From contig JADNYV010000904.1 of assembly GCA_015501055.1 (NCBI GenBank), forward strand, positions 1-13,127: 13,127 nucleotides of DNA. The letters run 5' to 3'. The translations under genes and the position numbers were made by a program. This document shows, one piece after another, positions 8,713 through 13,127 of the stretch (the stretch's first letter is position 1; each line of letters begins with the position of its first letter). The DNA is from Mucidula mucida (Eukaryota > Basidiomycota > Agaricomycetes > Agaricales > Physalacriaceae). Under the pieces are notes generated by a model. The model was not told the DNA's origin and did no database searches. It saw only the letters and a list, made by a program, of their open reading frames with translations.

Positions 8713-9278
8713 ATGGTTCAGCTCTTCAGTCTCGTGATTACCGCCATTCTCGCTGCCGTTTCGGTGGCGTCCCCCATCGAAATTACTCCCCGTGGGTGGC
8801 CACTAGGAAGCGTCAACTGTGGCGGCGCAGTGCACTCCTTGTCCGCCGTTATGTCGGCCACGTCTAGTGGTTTCGCCCACGTCGGACGTCCCATTGGGTC
8901 TAGTAAGTTTGTGGCTTTCATGATTCAACGACTCATGTCTGATATTTCACAGATAGCTATCCTCATGCATTCAACAACTTTGAAGGTCTGAAGATGTGGT
9001 GCCCATCCTCGGAGCAATCATCCATGTTCGAGGTCAGTGTCGAAACACCGAACTTGATCTCTTCAGCCAACCCTTGTTAGTATCCTATTCTCTCCAGTGG
9101 CACATATAGCGGTGGGTCTCCTGGCGCAGATCGCGTCATTTTTTCGAGCCGAGGGACATACTGCGCGTAAGTTTCTTCCGCTCTTCAAGTTATCGAAGAG
9201 AACTCAACTCATCTGTGCAGTGTCGTTACCCACACCGGTGCTTCTGGAAACAACTTTGTCTCTTGCGCTGGCGATTGA
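8713..9278 (+). CDS. secreted guanyl-specific ribonuclease, T1/N1 family
   Basis: Small extracellular endoribonuclease that cleaves single-stranded RNA after guanosine, giving 2',3'-cyclic phosphate intermediates; used by fungi mainly in nutrition and competition. Exons: 8713-8902, 8953-9032, 9081-9166, 9221-9278; three GT-AG introns of 48-54 nt; 137 residues. Residues 1-20 (MVQLFSLVITAILAAVSVAS) form a signal peptide, with a possible short propeptide after it. The family blocks are present: GSNSYPHAFNNFEGL, EYPILSSGTYSGGSPGADRV and VTHTGASGNNFVSC. By alignment with RNase T1, Y66, H68, E90, R108 and H123 correspond to Tyr38, His40, Glu58, Arg77 and His92, so the active site looks intact. Four cysteines (C36, C80, C118, C134) could form two disulfides. 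It is shorter than ribotoxins of the sarcin type and lacks obvious extra loops, so a plain RNase is favoured. Confidence 0.93.
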
Positions 9279-9853
9279 GCATTGGCCTGTCCGCCTTCTA
9301 TATTCCATTCATCGGAAATATGAGACAAAATAAGCATTATCTCTAAACCTTCCCATGAAGTATGGAAAATCTGAGACGTGCACGCAGAGTCAACCTAGGT
9401 GATAAATAGTCAGGCTCACAATGAAACATACTGCAAACTCTTGTGTCAATCCAAATCGCAGTCGCACTCAGCGAGTGTTGGTTATCCCATACCAAGTTGG
9501 TAGTTTGTTCAGTCTCACGATCCGTTTCTCCCTCTGATTCGAGCACTCGATGCGTATAGATCTGTTTGGCGGAGAGGTTTGTTCAATGGGCACTAAGCCA
9601 CTTCCTTTTCCCAGTGCCGACTCGCTTGGTAATTGCGTATTGATTTTTTCGAATGTTCTGCTGTGTTAACACGATGCTTGAGGCTCCACTTCGAAGTTGA
9701 ATCGGTTGACTGGCTGGCAGCCCGTTTGGACCAATGAGAAAGAACCATTCTAGGATTCTTTGCCAGCCGAAGTTGAAGAGTGTTCAATTAATTGCGAGGC
9801 AACCGGCCAATGATCAGCGGGGATGGATCTATTATCACAATACTTATACCATG
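9279..9853. other. convergent 3' intergenic region
   Basis: Spacer between the 3' ends of the ribonuclease gene (plus) and the ADAL gene (minus). No gene recognised. The only coding candidate is an optional last ADAL exon on the minus strand at 9817-9742 (see the ADAL entry). Short open frames here have no recognisable motifs. Confidence 0.45.
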
Positions 9854-10954
9854 TTACTGCACAAACCTCGATTTCATGCTCATATCCGCCACGTTGCGGA
9901 TTTCATCCTCGTTCAGCCCGAGGCCAAGCGGTTGGGGTGCCATGAGAAGAGCGTACTCCGACAGGAGAGAATTTCGGAAGGGAAGAATGTCATCAGTCTG
10001 CAAAAGCCTTAGTGTCCTCTTGAGCAGCAAAGTAAAAGGAGCTGACGCAGATAGCGGTTGGATGACCGCTCTTGAGATATGCAGCAATGTGATGAGCATC
10101 AAGAGATTCAACCGTTTTGCACAGGAGGTTTGAAGAGAGACAGATCTCAATCGGAATCTTCTTTTCCAAGGTGATTGACTGCGCTTCAGCATCAAGGAAT
10201 GTGGCATGGCCAAGTCGATCGGGAGGTATAGAGAGGAATTTAAGGGTTTCGGATGGAGGATTAGAGGACGTCTTTCGGGATTAGATCAACGTAATGACTG
10301 AAAATGCGCATATATGGTACTTACCTCCGCAATATGTAGCGTTACTGATAGTCCGTTCTCTTTGGCCTCTTTGAAAAGACGGCAAAACACGTCAACGTCT
10401 CCAACCCAGGGATCACCACACAAGTCGACTCCGACAACTCTACGTCCCTCACGCTTCAAATCAATGGCTATTTGGATACACTCCCGAGCGGTATCCTCCG
10501 CCATCCTTCTATCCAAGCTGACGATCATGGCGGCTTGGTCTGCTGGGTATTTCTCTACTTCATCTAAAACGGCCTTCACATAATCTCTGCGGCTCATTGC
10601 ATCTGTCGCTTTAGGCGTGCTGCGAAGTTCCAAGTAAGCGCATTGTGGCTCAGGACCGTCCAAGAATTCGCTCAGAACGGCGCGCGCTATTCGAGCGAGC
10701 GCGGGAGGAGTGGTGGTTAACGCGTAGATCGCAGGGAACAGATTGAAAAAGTCAGCTATGACATTGAGCTCGGTATGAACATCCGGCAGAGTGACACCGG
10801 CTTCTGAAGCAAGTTCATAGAGAACGTCGAGCGGAATTGATCCATTGAGATGCGCATGGAGCTCTGCTTTCGGAAGGCTTTGTAGGAAAGAAATTTGAGA
10901 GGCGGAGAGTGAGTCTAGTGCGGCGAGTGCTGGACCAGATATCTTGTTCGACAT
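9854..10954 (-). CDS. adenosine deaminase-like protein (ADAL; N6-methyl-AMP deaminase)
   Basis: Zinc-dependent deaminase of the adenosine/AMP deaminase superfamily. The ADAL branch removes the N6-methylamino group of N6-methyl-AMP, giving IMP. Exons: 10954-10325, 10271-10047, 9997-9854; introns 53 and 49 nt; 332 residues. LPKAELHAHLNGSI places the zinc ligands at H33 and H35; the LNGS form favours ADAL over fungal adenine deaminase (HLEG). Then GVDLCGDP (175-182), TLHIAE with H207 and E210, DRLGHATF with H232, CLSSN (254-258) and CTDD with D287/D288. All catalytic positions are present. Intron 1 ends in AAG after a CTAAT branch site. The end at SRFVQ-stop is preferred; splicing out 9856-9818 (39 nt) would give a different tail of about 25 residues, which I cannot exclude. 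No targeting signal; probably cytosolic. Confidence 0.93.
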
Positions 10955-11204
10955 TGAAATGTATGGTTGGGCAAATGTGCTTGTCTATTTCTTCGCAGAT
11001 TTAGCGATGAGTCACAACCAGGGACTAGGCATTTCACCGTGTGAGCTACGGTCCGCTCTTACTCCTGTGGGCGACTGCAGATACTATCGCCGGATAGTAG
11101 GGCAAGGCGAGGAACTTGACTTAGGATTTGGAATCTGGATGATGACGGTAGTGATCAAGCTTTGAAAAACACACGTGATCGTGAGTTCTTGCTCTTCGAC
11201 CTCC
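10955..11204. promoter_or_regulatory. divergent upstream region of ADAL and pseudouridine synthase genes, with CACGTGAT box
   Basis: A 250-bp spacer between opposite start codons. CACGTGAT at 11172-11179 lies 26 bp from the pseudouridine synthase ATG. The same octamer occurs upstream of the MsrB gene (12400-12407). No gene seen. Confidence 0.4.
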
Positions 11205-12271
11205 ATGAGCTATGGGACCAGCTTTCGTTATGCTATCCGAAGAATAACCACTTCAACCACGCCGCTTCCTGTCATATATGCCGATAAAGGTGTCGTCGTT
11301 CTTAACAAGCCGTCCGGCCTTGTTAGCCAAGGTTCTCTACAAGAAAATGATGCCTTAAATGGCATTTTAAGTGGTCTGTTCATTTGACCGTATCCTCCAA
11401 ACATTGCTTATTCCTTGCAAGATATTAAACGGACCTACAACTACAATCATGACCTAATGCCCGTGCATCGTCTTGACAAGGTAAGAATTTTCGGGTCGAG
11501 ACGACTGGCGGGAATGAAAGATTTAGATGACTACAGGTTGTCTTCTCCTTGCAACGACTCCCCATATGTCTCGCGAACTATCTAGACAGTTTCAGCAGGG
11601 CCTTATTGAAAAGACGTATCTCGCAGTTGTTCATGGTGTTCCAAATCAAAGCGGCACAATCCGAAAAGCGCTAATGCTTCGGAACGGACGCGTTTCCGTC
11701 ACCGACAAAGGAAAAGAATCTATAACGTCTTGGGAATTGTTAGGATATGTATGTAACTCGTACTCTAACATTTTCCGCTTGCTCACTTTTTACAGTCGGG
11801 TCGACGAGCTTTGCTTCGCCTTAAATTGATAACCGGCCACAAACATCAGCTACGCGTTCATTTATCTCGCGTTCTCGGATGTAAGTGCACTCATGTCCGG
11901 TCTGTCTGCGGCTAAATGTCCATCCTTGAAAGTTCCAATCGTCGGCGATGCCCTATATGGCACACCGTCGGATGCCTCTGCAGCGCACATGCTTCTCCAC
12001 TCGTCATATGTTTCGATGATTGTAAGTGTTCTAACCCAAATACTTGGTATATTCTCATGGTTCCTGTCTCAAGCGTTTCCGACCTGATGGTCCTCATAAA
12101 CGATATACCCTCGGTATTCGTTGTTCTCCTCCACCCGAGTTTCTCGATGCATGTTCGTCGTTTGCTCTCGGAGTGCCTGAACAGGATGCGAGGGGCTGTG
12201 TGGTTATCAACGGAGTTCAAATGGGGCATGGCGATGTCCTCCCACTCGAGGGCCGATGGGTTGGGTCTTGA
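11205..12271 (+). CDS. RluA-type rRNA pseudouridine synthase, probably mitochondrial (PUS5-like)
   Basis: Converts uridine to pseudouridine in RNA; size and N-terminus suggest the Pus5 type that acts on mitochondrial large-subunit rRNA. Exons: 11205-11373, 11422-11480, 11527-11748, 11796-11880, 11933-12021, 12074-12271; introns 46-52 nt; 273 residues, close to yeast Pus5 (254). The N-terminus MSYGTSFRYAIRRITTSTTP is rich in Arg/Ser/Thr without acidic residues, like a mitochondrial presequence. Family blocks: VIYADKGVVVLNKPSGLVSQ, VHRLDKMTTGCLLLA with the catalytic Asp in HRLDK (D75), QGLIEKTYLAVVHG, LLRLKLITGHKHQLRVHLS, and FPIVGDALYG (179-188) followed by HMLLHSS. Introns 1, 4 and 5 end in AAG rather than CAG/TAG. 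The first junction (11373/11422) is the least certain. The target nucleotide cannot be told from sequence; other RluA-type enzymes (Pus6/Pus9-like) are less likely given the short length. Confidence 0.9.
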
Positions 12272-12478
12272 GGGTTTGCCATTCATAATGTGCTCACTGC
12301 TCACACCGGAACTACCTACTGTTTCTTATCTCCACCTAGCGGACACTAGAGAAACTCTTAGACTACCTGTTTCTGAGTGTGGCGCCATAAGTGCACCACC
12401 ACGTGATACCATGACGCATCATGGCTGATCGGATCGCTCAGCAATGTCCCTACCATCGTGATTAAATATGTCAGTTTG
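12272..12478 (+). promoter_or_regulatory. MsrB upstream region with CACGTGAT box and upstream ORFs
   Basis: CACGTGAT at 12400-12407 is 71 bp before the first MsrB ATG. Four short AUG-initiated frames follow: 12411-12428, 12421-12465 (14 codons), 12444-12461 and 12468-12479. The last one, of three codons, ends in a TGA that overlaps the ATG at 12479 as TGATG. Whether they are transcribed depends on the unknown transcription start. Confidence 0.4.
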
Positions 12479-13127
12479 ATGCTCTTCAGAACTCTTCCAC
12501 GCACAGCATCTCGTCTCGTATTTAATCGTCGTTCTGCTGATCGTTTCGTGCCAATCCGCAACATGTCTTCCACCCCAGAACAGATCAACAAGAGTGATGC
12601 AGAATGGAGAGCGATACTCTCTCCGGAGCAGGTCTGTCAACGCTTTGTCAAAGTTTCACTACTGAAGTCGGCTCGTCAGTTCCGTATTCTGAGGCAGAAA
12701 GGAACGGAGCGCCCTGGTACGGGCGAATACGACAAGCACAAAGAGGAGGGTGTATATAACTGTGCTGGTTGTGGCACAGCTCTCTATAAGAGCACCACCA
12801 AGTTCAACGTGAGCGGAGATACGGCTTCTCATTGACCGGATAATGACCCCGCGCTAGAGCGGCTGTGGATGGCCTGCATTTTTCGACGCGGTACCCGGAG
12901 CAGTAGTTCGGCATGAAGACAGGACCCTTGGAATGACTCGCATAGAGATAACGTGTGCAGCCTGTGGCGGTCATCTAGGACACGTCTTCAAAGGAGAAGG
13001 ATTCAACACGCCCAGTATGTTCATAATCTGTTACGAGTCGCTTTGCTTACTCTTTCGCTAAGCTGATGAACGTCACTGTGTGAACCCATTTCCCTCAAGT
13101 TTACCAAGTAGTTACGCATTTCAGAGC
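12479..13127 (+). CDS. peptide-methionine (R)-S-oxide reductase B, apparent frameshift in last exon
   Basis: MsrB repairs oxidised methionine (R-sulfoxide) in proteins. Exons: 12479-12631, 12680-12808, 12858-13014, 13063 onward; introns 48, 49 and 48 nt. The first 28 residues (MLFRTLPRTASRLVFNRRSA and on) look like a mitochondrial presequence; a second ATG at 12563 (MSSTPEQINKSD) would give a cytosolic form. Then EWRAILSPEQFRILRQKGTE, zinc pair C79/C82 (YNCAGCG), SGCGWPAFFDAVPGAV with C97, zinc pair C127/C130 (ITCAACGGHLGHVF), KGEGFNTP, and DERHCVN with the catalytic cysteine C152. After this the family expects a short strand of the type S-[IV]-S-L-K-F and a stop. Here that strand is found only in the next frame (ATT at 13088 onward, stop 13109-13111), as if one base were missing near 13086. 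The read frame stays open to the window end. Either sequence error or a damaged C-terminus. Confidence 0.9.
13083..13111 (+). other. apparent 1-nt deletion at the MsrB C-terminus
   Basis: In frame with the catalytic cysteine, the bases after AAC (13083-13085) encode proline, phenylalanine and serines, unlike any MsrB C-terminus. Shifted by one base from 13088, the codons give the family-typical I-S-L-K-F-T-K and a stop at 13109-13111. The difference is exactly one nucleotide at 13086-13087. Confidence 0.7.

Overview
The window looks like nuclear DNA of a filamentous basidiomycete, most likely a mushroom-forming Agaricomycete. It holds closely packed, intron-rich genes. Most introns are 46-56 nt, and the rebuilt proteins read like fungal housekeeping proteins. 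There is no sign of bacterial operons, rRNA, tRNA, CRISPR or an intact mobile element. All gene models here were built by hand by joining exons in frame so that conserved protein motifs are continuous. No transcript or database search was available.

Left part (1-7169), all on the minus strand: the 5' part of a PTR2/POT-type peptide transporter (running off the left edge), about 1.2 kb with no recognisable gene, a complete ZIP-family zinc/iron transporter (8 exons), the ribosome-assembly factor RPF1 with a Brix domain (6 exons), and an 11-exon gene for a 452-residue fungal protein that I assign to DUF2408. The DUF2408 gene faces away from a tropomyosin gene (plus strand, 7502-8152) across a 332-bp shared upstream region.

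Right part (8713-13127): a small secreted guanyl-specific ribonuclease of the T1/N1 family (plus), an adenosine/N6-methyl-AMP deaminase-like (ADAL) enzyme (minus), a RluA-type, probably mitochondrial rRNA pseudouridine synthase (plus, divergent from ADAL), and a methionine-R-sulfoxide reductase B (plus) whose last exon appears to carry a 1-nt frameshift near the right edge.

The genes do not form a pathway or biosynthetic cluster. They look like ordinary eukaryotic neighbours: nutrient uptake (peptides, metals), ribosome biogenesis, the actin cytoskeleton, nucleotide salvage, mitochondrial RNA modification and oxidative repair. I found no convincing new multi-gene system. The points most worth a second look are two GC-AG introns in the DUF2408 gene, the internal repeat architecture of that protein, a stem-loop in its longest intron, the broken MsrB C-terminus and its crowded start region with upstream ORFs, CACGTG boxes in four promoters, a full CRE palindrome before RPF1, and a tandem CATTCC element before the ZIP gene.
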